Source: an uncultured Erysipelotrichaceae bacterium
GTDB lineage: Bacteria; Bacillota_I; Bacilli_A; RFN20; CAG-826
Assembly: GCA_902800255.1 (NCBI GenBank)
Contig: CADCDV010000006.1
Coordinates: 1-12,239 of the forward strand
DNA: 12,239 bases
Direction: 5' to 3'
The notes beneath the pieces are model-generated. The model made no database searches. It had not been told where the DNA came from and worked only from the letters and a program-made list of their open reading frames with translations. Below are positions 6,187-12,239 of this stretch, piece after piece. The position numbers and the translations under genes are program-made. Position 1 is the stretch's first letter. Every line of letters begins with the position of its first letter.

Positions 6187-6276
6187 AGGAAAGAAAAAAC
6201 ATGTGGGATTTGCCAGCAATTTTTGCGTTTTTGCAGGATTTATCGAAACCCATGGTGTCTAGGCAAAGGGGCTAAA

Positions 6277-6293
6277 GGAAGATATAATCTTCC
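6277..6293 (+). promoter_or_regulatory. -10 box inside a 17-bp palindrome, before the flippase-like gene
   Basis: A perfect consensus TATAAT (6283-6288) lies 8 nt before the ATG at 6297, so the predicted transcription start is at or within 2 nt of the start codon. The -10 is enclosed by a perfect inverted repeat, GGAAGAT-ATA-ATCTTCC (6277-6293). No good -35 is seen 16-18 nt upstream. Two readings fit: an operator over the -10 of a leaderless promoter, or a chance palindrome. The rest of 6187-6276 shows nothing I can assign. Confidence 0.5.
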
Positions 6294-6296
6294 CAT

Positions 6297-7451
6297 ATGA
6301 GCGAGCTAGAACAAGAAAAGACCACTCAAAAAAAGAGCAAGAAAGGCCTAATCAGCAACATCATTTTCCTTGTCCTTCTGACTGCTCTCGTGGTCACGCT
6401 TTTCTTGTCCTTTGGCGAGATTCAGAAGATCGGCGAGACGCTTGCTCAAATCGCTACCGGAAACAATTGGCTTTGGCTTCTCGCTGCCTTTGGCGCAATC
6501 ATTGTCTACTTCCTTCTTTGGCCAATCACTTTGAACTTATTCGCTAAAGCTGCAGGTTCTAAAACAAAGGCAATCGATTCTTATCTCATTGGCTGCTCTG
6601 AACATTTCTATAATGGCGTCACTCCTTTCGCTACAGGCGGTCAGCCATTCCAGATCTATTCCTTCACGAAGAGAGGAACCACTGCCTCTGTCGGTACAAG
6701 TGCTGTACTTGCTAACTTCGTTACTTTCATGATTGCGACCAATTTGATCGCCTTCGTTTCTTTGTTCTTCTATCCGCAGATCACCAGCGGTCTTGCCGCC
6801 CTAAATATGGAATGGGCCAAATATGTGGCAATCGTTGGCTACACCATCAACTTCTTGGTTCTTTTGTTCATGATTGCCTTAGGTGCCAGCAAGCATTTGA
6901 AGAACTGGATCATCGCCATCATCAAGTTCATCACGAAACCGAAATTCTTGAATAAACATTTCGCCAAACTCATCCCTTCTTTTGAGGCCTATTGCGAGAA
7001 CGCCCAAATCGGTTTCCGTTCCATCTGGGCTCATAAGAAAACCTTCATCTTCTCGCTTCTTATCAAGATCGTGACGATGCTTGTTTATTACCTCATCCCT
7101 TACTTCCTTCTTAAGGCCGTTGGACTTAATGCCTCGCTTTATGATGCCGAAGGCATGAATGCTTTGATTGTCTTATTCGCAACATCATTTGCCATCACCG
7201 CAGTCGTCTGGGTTCCAACCCCAGGAGGAACGGGCGGCATCGAATACGCTTTCTCAATCGTCATCTCCTCTGTCTGTTTGATGGCAAGTGCTAACTCTGG
7301 AGCGGCTTTTGCCTTATCTCTCCTTTGGAGACTCGTCACCTACTACTTCACTCTCATCGTCTCTTTCATCTTCGTCTGCATCTTCCAGGCAAGAGACAAG
7401 AAAGCTTTATCGTTAGAAGAAGAAGCACCTAAGGAAGTCGAGAATGTATAA
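6297..7451 (+). CDS. Flippase-like membrane protein (LPG_synthase_TM / UPF0104 family)
   Basis: A 384-residue integral membrane protein of the lysylphosphatidylglycerol synthase transmembrane-like (YbhN/AglD/UPF0104) family, known for lipid or lipid-linked sugar translocation. A charged N terminus (residues 1-17) precedes about eight membrane spans, for example at 19-39, 58-80, 136-159, 176-196, 248-275, 287-307 and 337-363. Family motifs are YNGVTPFATGGQPFQIY (105-121) and PTPGGTGGIEYAF (307-319). It has only the membrane module, without the cytosolic aminoacyl-transferase domain of MprF, so lysyl-PG synthesis is unlikely. The start has no usable ribosome binding site (GGAAG is 15 nt away), but a -10 lies 8 nt upstream. 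It overlaps the following glycosyltransferase by 8 nt, suggesting the pair makes and moves a glycolipid; that is inference. Confidence 0.88.
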   Translation: MSELEQEKTTQKKSKKGLISNIIFLVLLTALVVTLFLSFGEIQKIGETLAQIATGNNWLWLLAAFGAIIVYFLLWPITLNLFAKAAGSKTKAIDSYLIGCSEHFYNGVTPFATGGQPFQIYSFTKRGTTASVGTSAVLANFVTFMIATNLIAFVSLFFYPQITSGLAALNMEWAKYVAIVGYTINFLVLLFMIALGASKHLKNWIIAIIKFITKPKFLNKHFAKLIPSFEAYCENAQIGFRSIWAHKKTFIFSLLIKIVTMLVYYLIPYFLLKAVGLNASLYDAEGMNALIVLFATSFAITAVVWVPTPGGTGGIEYAFSIVISSVCLMASANSGAAFALSLLWRLVTYYFTLIVSFIFVCIFQARDKKALSLEEEAPKEVENV

Positions 7452-8283
7452 GGGACCGCTAAACATCTTATATTCTGGCGATAAGGGCTACACGATGGCC
7501 CTCTTCCTTTCAATCGAAAGCATTGCCAGAAGAACCAAAAACCCTGTCAAAATCCATCTCTTTTCAATGACTTCGGGTAAAACCAAGGGTATTGAAGAGG
7601 AAGATAGGTTGCTTCTTGAAACGATGCTCAAAGACTTCAACGAAGAGAATGAGATCATCCTTTATGACGCGACGAAGATGTATGAGGATGAATTCAAAAA
7701 AGGACCTAACACCAAGAACGTCTTCTTCCCTCCGATGTGCTTGCTTAGACTCTTCGCAGAAAGAATCCTTCCTAAAGATATTGATGAACTTCTTTATCTA
7801 GATGGAGACACCCTCATCTATAACCCAATTGAGAACATCCGGGAGAATGATATCTCTGAACATGAGTTCGGCGCTGTACTCGATTACTTAGGAAAGACCT
7901 GGAAGAACAAGAACTACTTCAATTCAGGTGTCCTCTACTTCAATATGAAGAAATGCCGGGAGACTGGCTTATTCGAGAAGTGCATCGAATTCGTCATGAC
8001 CAAGAAAGCTTTCTTCCCTGACCAGGACGCTTTAAATAAGAAGAACGTTTCCCACTTGGTCATGCCAACGAAGTTCAATGATCTGAGGAATGTCCTAGAG
8101 GATACAGTCGTCAGCCATTATCCAAGAAGGATCTGGAAGTTCTATGACCCAGTCAAACCTTGGATGATCAAGAGGATGCATAAGGAATATAAACGTCATA
8201 ACTTTGACGTCGATTACGATTACTATTTAGAACACTTCCCATTCGAAAGATACGGAATGGAAAAGCCGAAGAAAGATTGGTAA
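7444..8283 (+). CDS. Glycosyltransferase family 8 protein
   Basis: A 279-residue GT8 (LgtC/GatL-like) retaining glycosyltransferase, using a nucleotide sugar and a divalent metal. The N terminus is the nucleotide-sugar fold (LNILYSGDKGYTMALFLSIESI, residues 6-27). The metal-binding DxD is Asp120-Gly-Asp122 in LYLDGDTLI. NSGVLYFNMKKCRE (160-173), FPDQDALN (191-198) and the late HYPRRIWKFYDPVKPW (225-240, the HxxGxxKPW-type motif with His225) complete the family pattern. No membrane span is seen, so it is a cytosolic or membrane-associated enzyme. The donor sugar and acceptor cannot be read from sequence. The start overlaps the end of the flippase-like gene (8 nt) with AAGGAA in range upstream, implying translational coupling. 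A strong terminator follows at once. Confidence 0.92.
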   Translation: MYKGPLNILYSGDKGYTMALFLSIESIARRTKNPVKIHLFSMTSGKTKGIEEEDRLLLETMLKDFNEENEIILYDATKMYEDEFKKGPNTKNVFFPPMCLLRLFAERILPKDIDELLYLDGDTLIYNPIENIRENDISEHEFGAVLDYLGKTWKNKNYFNSGVLYFNMKKCRETGLFEKCIEFVMTKKAFFPDQDALNKKNVSHLVMPTKFNDLRNVLEDTVVSHYPRRIWKFYDPVKPWMIKRMHKEYKRHNFDVDYDYYLEHFPFERYGMEKPKKDW

Positions 8284-8286
8284 AGA

Positions 8287-8317
8287 AAAACGCCTCAGTC
8301 CGAGGCGTTTTGTTTTT
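8287..8317. terminator. Bidirectional intrinsic terminator after the GT8 gene
   Basis: AAAACGCCTC (8287-8296) pairs with GAGGCGTTTT (8302-8311), 10 bp with a 5-nt loop, followed on the plus strand by TTTTGTTTTT. On the minus strand the stem is followed by TTTTTCTTT. It therefore serves both the GT8 transcript and the convergent membrane-protein gene that ends at 8329. Confidence 0.92.
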
Positions 8318-8328
8318 CATTTTTCGAA

Positions 8329-9285
8329 TTAGGCTTTGGCAATCTCGGTTGAAGATTTGGAAGCGGCGACCATGATGTATCCGCCGAAGGCAGCGGTAAC
8401 AGCACCAACAACGAGGTTCATGATTGGGAAGCCATAGCCCCAACCAGAAGCGCCGAAGACATAAGTCTTGCCGCTTTCGAGAGCGTAGTTGAGATGGATG
8501 CCGTTATCTCTCCAGACGATGGTGAGAACGCCATAGATGATAAGGCCAGCCGCTAAGGCGATAGCAGCACCGCCAGCCATGAAGCCAGGAACCTTGGTTC
8601 CGCTCTTGAACTTGCTAAGCCAAGCAAGAAGGAGAAGGACAAAGGCAGCTAAGCTAGAAAGGGTGATGGTGAGAAGGAGGAGGTTGATTTCTCCCTGCTT
8701 CCAAGCGTTAAGGGAAGAGTTGGTAGCGTTGACGATTAAGCTAAGTCCGGCCTCAAGAGCAATAGCGCAGCTGAAGACCATAGCACCACCGATGAATCCG
8801 CGGAGAAGAGGTTTCTGATCTTTGCCATCGTAGAGCTTGACCATTGGGATGTTGGTGGCGATAAGAAGAACGATAGCGATGAAGAGAGACATGACGATAA
8901 CGAAGACTAAGTTTCCGTTATTTCCGGTGAGGTCGAAGAATAAGATGGCCTGGAGAAGGAAGAAGAGACCAGCGGCCCAACCCTCGACGATAAGAGTGGT
9001 AAGGGCTTTGACGACTGGCTCGTCATCACGTGGATTCATAAGACCTTTGATGGCATAGAAGAGACCGTAGCCGGAGATGATAGCAAAGCTAAGACCGACA
9101 ACAGCAAGTTCTAAGTAAAGGAGATAGGCTCCACTGAATAAGTTCTTGGTGAAGTAAGTTGGATCAGTTCCGAAGTACTCAGGAACAACGAAGGCGCCGA
9201 AGTAAAGGCCAAGGGCACCAAAGGCGAGAACGATGAGAGCGTGTGCTAAGAAGCTCAAGGTTCTGGATGTGTTTGCATATTTCAT
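8329..9285 (-). CDS. Unrecognised multispan membrane protein
   Basis: A 318-residue, very hydrophobic protein with about eight or nine membrane spans and almost no soluble domain. I do not recognise a family. Short polar loops include NPRDDEPVVKA, KLYDGKDQKPLLRGF and WRDNGIHLNYALESGKTYVFGASGWGYGFP, the last probably an outside loop near the C terminus. The tail is MVAASKSSTEIAKA. There is no signal peptide beyond the first span and no catalytic or transport motif I can name. The start at 9285 is chosen over the longer frame because GAGG sits 6 nt upstream; the extension would need TTG. It stands alone, with its own promoter carrying a palindromic spacer, a leader hairpin and a strong terminator. 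That suggests dedicated regulation. Confidence 0.75.
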   Translation of the reverse strand: MKYANTSRTLSFLAHALIVLAFGALGLYFGAFVVPEYFGTDPTYFTKNLFSGAYLLYLELAVVGLSFAIISGYGLFYAIKGLMNPRDDEPVVKALTTLIVEGWAAGLFFLLQAILFFDLTGNNGNLVFVIVMSLFIAIVLLIATNIPMVKLYDGKDQKPLLRGFIGGAMVFSCAIALEAGLSLIVNATNSSLNAWKQGEINLLLLTITLSSLAAFVLLLLAWLSKFKSGTKVPGFMAGGAAIALAAGLIIYGVLTIVWRDNGIHLNYALESGKTYVFGASGWGYGFPIMNLVVGAVTAAFGGYIMVAASKSSTEIAKA

Positions 9286-9299
9286 AAACAACCTCGCTC

Positions 9300-9332
9300 G
9301 CAGGGGCTTCAAAAAATTACGGGAAGCCGTGC
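9300..9332 (-). promoter_or_regulatory. Leader hairpin before the membrane-protein gene
   Basis: In the predicted 5' UTR, GGCTTC (9328-9323) pairs with GAAGCC (9310-9305) and GCA (9332-9330) with TGC (9302-9300) across a small 1x2 internal loop. The stem ends 4 nt before the ribosome binding site GAGG (9295-9292). It might affect translation or mRNA stability. It matches no riboswitch class I know. Confidence 0.45.
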
Positions 9333-9341
9333 AACTTCATT

Positions 9342-9370
9342 ATTTAAGTCTATCTTGAAAAGATAGTCAA
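9342..9370 (-). promoter_or_regulatory. Promoter with palindromic spacer (probable operator)
   Basis: On the minus strand TTGACT (9370-9365) and TTAAAT (9347-9342) are 17 nt apart, giving a start near 9335 and a 50-nt leader. A perfect inverted repeat, CTATCTT-TTC-AAGATAG (9366-9350), fills the spacer and touches the -35. A repressor site in this position would block RNA polymerase directly, so the gene is probably regulated by a DNA-binding protein. No regulator gene lies next to it. Confidence 0.6.
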
Positions 9371-9400
9371 TTCCCAAAGGGGAATTTCTTCTAATTCCCC
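9369..9400. repeat. Three alternating GGGAATT arms upstream of the promoter
   Basis: AATTCCC (9369-9375), GGGGAATT (9379-9386) and AATTCCCC (9393-9400) alternate in direction, so the middle arm can pair with either neighbour: a perfect 8-bp stem with a 6-nt loop on one side, or a 7-bp stem with a 4-nt loop on the other. It lies 72 nt beyond the flavoprotein stop codon. As a terminator for that gene it lacks a proper U-run. It overlaps the -35 of the membrane-protein gene, so a protein-binding site is also possible. The remaining 9401-9471 holds only an imperfect stem (CCACA near 9445 with TGTGG near 9415). Confidence 0.45.
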
Positions 9401-9471
9401 TCAAAAAATTCCTCCACAAAAATCGCGCATTTTTTGAATTTCGTGTGGTTTTTGCAAAGGATTTTTGGGTT

Positions 9472-10629
9472 TTAGATGGATTTGAAGACGATGATGGCGC
9501 TTAGCAACGACCAAGCGAGGTTATAGCCCCCGCAATTGCCATCGACATCAAGAAGTTCGCCGATCAAATAGACGCCCTTCTCCTTTTTGGAGAGGAGGTT
9601 TTCATCAACCTCAGTTAGGGAGAGACCGCCAATGGTGACCTGCGAATAGTCGAAGTCGTAGTGGTTCTTAACAGAGTATCTAAGGTTCTTCATCGAGGTG
9701 GCGATGCATAAGGCATCCGTTCCTTTGGAACGAACGAGTATATGTTTCTGAAGTGGCTCAACCAAATAGGAGTCGAGATAGAACTTGCTATTGAGGGCTT
9801 CATCGTGAGCAAGTCTCTTCATGAGTTCTTCGAACGTCCAATCAGGGAAAAGGTCCACCACTAATTCAATGTCTTTTGGGTTCTTGTGACGGTAGATCGC
9901 GCTCTCCGCATTGAAGATGACGATGCCAGAGATTCCGTCGTTCTTGTAGAGGATCTCGCCATCCTCATCAAAGATTCTATCTTTGCCTAAGAAGGCTTTG
10001 ACGTTTGCTTTGTGGCGAACGCCGGCTAAAGGTTTGACGTCTTTGTCGTTCAAAACAAGAGACGTTAATCCTGGTTTTGGTTCAGCAAATTCGTAGCCGT
10101 GTTTCTTAAGAATTTCGTAGAAGCTTCCATCGCTTCCAAGCTTTGGATCGCTCTTGCCGCCAGTGGCGATAACAAGCTTATCGAAGACATAAGTCTTCTT
10201 GTCTGTCTTAACTTCGATTTGAGGATCTTTTGAAACGTAATCAAGAACCCTTGTTTCAGTTACGAAAGAAACACCGACTTTCTCAGCGAGTTTCTTAAGG
10301 TATAAGGCGTATGCTGGCGCACTCTCGGAAAGAGGGTAAACATAGTCACCATTAGAGGTTAGTTCAATGCCAAGGCTCTTAAGAACGCCTTCAAGGAAGG
10401 CATAAGGGTATTTCTCAAGAATCGGACCCATGAACTCTGGGTGATTGTACTTCTCTTTGACGAGGTTCTTATTGAGAAGATTGCAGTGTCCGTTTCCGGT
10501 CGCATAAAGCTTCTTTGAAAGCTTGCTTTCCTTTTCGAAAACCACCACTTCGGATTCAGGGTGTTTGATTTTCAAAAAGATAGAGAGATATAGCCCGCTT
10601 GGACCACTGCCGATAATACCGATTTTCAT
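9472..10629 (-). CDS. FAD-dependent oxidoreductase, HI0933/BaiN family
   Basis: A 385-residue flavoprotein of the HI0933-like family (PF03486 type; the group includes BaiN and is often labelled aminoacetone oxidase-like). The N-terminal Rossmann motif is GIIGSGPSGLYLSIF (residues 4-18), followed by the acidic VVVFEKE and then YATGNGHCNLLN (42-53), which corresponds to the family's SGGGRCNxTN signature. LVIATGG is the second dinucleotide-fold strand. The C-terminal FAD-binding block GELLDVDGNCGGYNLAW (357-373) is textbook for this family. The true reaction of most members is unknown; BaiN acts on bile acid intermediates, which should not be assumed here. There is no signal peptide or membrane span. 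There is no Shine-Dalgarno before the ATG, and a well-formed promoter ends 7 nt before it, so a leaderless mRNA is likely. Confidence 0.92.
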   Translation of the reverse strand: MKIGIIGSGPSGLYLSIFLKIKHPESEVVVFEKESKLSKKLYATGNGHCNLLNKNLVKEKYNHPEFMGPILEKYPYAFLEGVLKSLGIELTSNGDYVYPLSESAPAYALYLKKLAEKVGVSFVTETRVLDYVSKDPQIEVKTDKKTYVFDKLVIATGGKSDPKLGSDGSFYEILKKHGYEFAEPKPGLTSLVLNDKDVKPLAGVRHKANVKAFLGKDRIFDEDGEILYKNDGISGIVIFNAESAIYRHKNPKDIELVVDLFPDWTFEELMKRLAHDEALNSKFYLDSYLVEPLQKHILVRSKGTDALCIATSMKNLRYSVKNHYDFDYSQVTIGGLSLTEVDENLLSKKEKGVYLIGELLDVDGNCGGYNLAWSLLSAIIVFKSI

Positions 10630-10636
10630 CGTATGT

Positions 10637-10665
10637 ATTTTAGTCTAGATGGAGAGGATAGACAA
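10637..10665 (-). promoter_or_regulatory. Promoter giving a probably leaderless flavoprotein mRNA
   Basis: TTGTCT (10665-10660) and TAAAAT (10642-10637) on the minus strand are exactly 17 nt apart, 4/6 and 5/6 matches. The -10 ends 7 nt before the ATG at 10629, so transcription should begin at the A of the ATG or one base before it. The -35 lies in the U-run of the preceding gene's terminator, so the two genes are separate units packed very tightly. Confidence 0.6.
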
Positions 10666-10694
10666 AAAGAAAAGCAGCCGTTTTGGCGGCTGCT
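10661..10694 (-). terminator. Intrinsic terminator of the charged membrane-protein transcript
   Basis: On the minus strand AGCAGCCG (10694-10687) pairs perfectly with CGGCTGCT (10680-10673) around the 6-nt loop CCAAAA, followed by TTTCTTTTTGTC. It starts 12 nt after the stop codon at 10707. Confidence 0.92.
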
Positions 10695-10706
10695 AATTTC
10701 TCGAGA

Positions 10707-11558
10707 TTATTTTTCTTCCTCTTTTTTCTCTTCTTCCTTTTTGCCGTGCTTCTTATCGTACACATCGATTTCTTCATCGATGATGGATTGAGCTTGGCTA
10801 TGGTAGACGTATTTCTTCTTTGAGGTATAGAACTTGTCGAGTTCCTCTTTGACGATCTGACGGAAGGAAGCGTGGGTAAGATATTTCTCTTCCTTTGGCT
10901 CTTCTTCGACGACCTCTTCTTCTTTCTTGACGGCTTTCTCGCCTTTGAAGACGAAGAAGGCTCTGATCAAGAAGCTATAGAGAATCATGGCGATGAGGGC
11001 GATGCCAAGGATTCCAAGTCCGCTTGGGGTGGATTTGCCACCATGGGCGAGGACGTGGTTGATGCTAAGGGCGGTAAGGCTGTAATGGAGAGGGTTGGTT
11101 GGAACGATGATCTTGGTAAGGAAGATGCCAAGGTGGATGAGCGCTAAGAGGAGAGCAAAGCCAAGGAATGCGCTAAGAAGGAATTTAGGGAAGGTAGCCT
11201 TTCCTTTGCCTTTCCAAACGATTAGGTGACTAAAGAGATAACCAGCAACGAGGTAAAGGACAAATGAGGCGCAGGTCGCGATGATCCATTCAATGAGCTC
11301 ATTCAAATCAAGGATAGGAGCAACGAACTGAAGTAAGCAGAAATGCGCACCTAAAGCGATGACGATTGTGAGAAGCTCAAAGAGAAGGAATTTGACGAAG
11401 CGAGGCATCCCCTTCTTCTCTTTCTTTGGTTCGGCTTCTTCAGCGGCTGGTTCAGAAGCTTCTTCGGCTTCTTCCACTTTTTCAATTTCTTTTGGTTCTT
11501 CAGTCGCCTGTTCTAACTCAGGTTGTTCAGACTGAACTTCTTCTTTTATTTTTTTCAT
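10707..11558 (-). CDS. Four-span membrane protein with highly charged ends
   Basis: A 283-residue protein in three parts. Residues 1-50 are an acidic, low-complexity Glu/Ala/Pro/Lys tail. Residues 53-204 hold four membrane spans (about 55-80, 88-112, 123-150 and 178-204). Residues 205-283 form a charged C-terminal domain with a central folded-looking stretch (YLTHASFRQIVKEELDKFYTSKKKYVYHSQAQSIIDEEIDVYDKK, 226-270) and a Lys/Glu end. The span pattern and FVKFLLFELL/FPKFLLSAFLG segments faintly recall GtrA-type proteins, but I would not assign it to that family. Both tails are predicted cytoplasmic. The start at 11558 has only a moderate GGGATGG upstream. It begins 31 nt after nadE and is probably cotranscribed with it. 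Function unknown. Confidence 0.75.
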   Translation of the reverse strand: MKKIKEEVQSEQPELEQATEEPKEIEKVEEAEEASEPAAEEAEPKKEKKGMPRFVKFLLFELLTIVIALGAHFCLLQFVAPILDLNELIEWIIATCASFVLYLVAGYLFSHLIVWKGKGKATFPKFLLSAFLGFALLLALIHLGIFLTKIIVPTNPLHYSLTALSINHVLAHGGKSTPSGLGILGIALIAMILYSFLIRAFFVFKGEKAVKKEEEVVEEEPKEEKYLTHASFRQIVKEELDKFYTSKKKYVYHSQAQSIIDEEIDVYDKKHGKKEEEKKEEEK

Positions 11559-11589
11559 GGATATGTACCATCCCTTTTATTTAAGGATA

Positions 11590-12239
11590 CTAGAGACAAT
11601 CGATTTCTTTAAGATAATCCTCAACAAATGCATCACTTGGCATCAAAAGGTCACCTCTAGGTGAGAGACCAACGGTACCGATTTTGATTCCGTCAGGCGT
11701 GCAGTTTCTCTTGAATTGGCTCTGGAAGAAACGCTTGAAGAAGACCTTAAGCCATTTCTTCAAAGTCTCGTTATCGTACTTGTAATTAAAAGCCTGTTGA
11801 GCGAGGAAATAAAGTTTCTTTGGTGAGAATCCATAACGGAGATAATGGAAGATGAAGAAATCCTGGAGCTCATATGGGCCAACTTTGTCCTCAGATTTCT
11901 GGACGATTTCTCCTTTGGCTGAAGGTGGTAAGAGCTCAGGGCTGATAGGCGTTTCAATGATGCCCATCAAAGCGGTCTTCGTTTCTGGGTGCATGATCGC
12001 ATATCCCTCAACGACATATCTGACCAAGGTCTTTGGAACGGATATGTTGAGATCATAGAAGGACATGTGGTCACCGTTATATGTGCACCAGCCAAGAGCG
12101 GCTTCGCTTAAGTCGCCGGTGCCAACCATCAAGGCATCTTCATCGTTAGCAAGATCCATCAAGACCTGAGTCCTTTCACGGGCCTGGGCGTTCTCATAGG
12201 CGACATTGTGGTTTTGTTCATCGTGCCCAATGTCTTTGA
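11590..12239 (-). CDS. nadE: NAD synthetase, glutamine-dependent long form (3' part)
   Basis: The last 215 residues of NAD synthetase; the frame stays open to the window edge, so the start lies outside. The enzyme joins ammonia to deamido-NAD with ATP to make NAD. Visible family motifs are NVAYENAQARERTQVLMDLAN (visible residues 11-31), VGTGDLSEAALGWCTYNGDHMS (38-59, synthetase active-site region), NISVPKTLVRYV, and the ending SQFKRNCTPDGIKIGTVGLSPRGDLLMPSDAF. The extended C-terminal piece with SPRGDxxxPSDA is typical of the long, glutamine-using enzymes that carry an N-terminal amidase domain, so I infer that domain beyond the window. The membrane-protein gene follows after 31 nt without a terminator between. 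Confidence 0.93.
   Translation of the reverse strand, partial: KDIGHDEQNHNVAYENAQARERTQVLMDLANDEDALMVGTGDLSEAALGWCTYNGDHMSFYDLNISVPKTLVRYVVEGYAIMHPETKTALMGIIETPISPELLPPSAKGEIVQKSEDKVGPYELQDFFIFHYLRYGFSPKKLYFLAQQAFNYKYDNETLKKWLKVFFKRFFQSQFKRNCTPDGIKIGTVGLSPRGDLLMPSDAFVEDYLKEIDCL

Noticed and set aside
6103..6219. 39-residue N-terminal extension of QueT
   Set aside because: It would begin without a ribosome binding site and run through the riboswitch; the GGGAGGG before 6102 and family similarity favour the shorter protein.
9286..9312. Nine-residue N-terminal extension of the membrane protein
   Set aside because: It needs a TTG start inside the leader hairpin, while 9285 has ATG with a well-placed GAGG.
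10872..11147. Plus-strand acidic open frame of 91 codons
   Set aside because: It is the antisense reading of the charged, low-complexity membrane-protein gene.

Overview
The window reads as a chromosome segment of an uncultured, fairly low-GC, Firmicutes-like bacterium (class Bacilli or a neighbour of the Mollicutes). Grounds: the S10 operon order rpsJ-rplC-rplD with strong AGGAGG ribosome binding sites, a QueT-type precursor transporter behind a probable preQ1-I riboswitch, short A/U-rich intrinsic terminators, and a long-form glutamine-dependent NAD synthetase. Tryptophan is encoded by TGG throughout, so the standard code applies, yet all 13 visible stop codons are TAA or TAG and none is TGA. 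No mobile element, CRISPR array, tRNA or rRNA was seen. Most genes are housekeeping.

Layout. 1-1190 (minus): start of the S10 ribosomal protein operon, with a clear promoter and a strongly structured 5' leader. 1191-2627 (plus): a divergent gene for a cytoplasmic Mbeg1-like alpha/beta hydrolase, closed by a two-way terminator. 2663-6186 (minus): a queuosine salvage cluster, riboswitch-queT-tgt-queA-queH, which takes up a 7-deazaguanine precursor, inserts it into tRNA, adds the cyclopentane epoxide from SAM, and reduces the epoxide. 6277-8317 (plus): a two-gene unit of a flippase-like multispan membrane protein overlapping a GT8 glycosyltransferase, probably for a surface glycolipid or glycan, closed by another two-way terminator. 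8329-9370 (minus): an unrecognised multispan membrane protein whose promoter carries a perfect palindrome between -35 and -10. 9472-10665 (minus): an HI0933/BaiN-family flavoprotein. 10673-12239 (minus): a membrane protein with highly charged ends, preceded by the 3' part of nadE.

The points most worth checking are regulatory. They are the preQ1-I riboswitch, whose tail runs into the queT ribosome binding site; the S10 operon leader stem; three genes (flippase-like, flavoprotein, tgt) whose -10 box lies only 7-9 nt before the ATG with no usable ribosome binding site, suggesting leaderless mRNAs; and palindromes placed on promoter elements at 5535-5552, 6277-6293 and 9350-9366. I did not find a wholly new multi-gene system.
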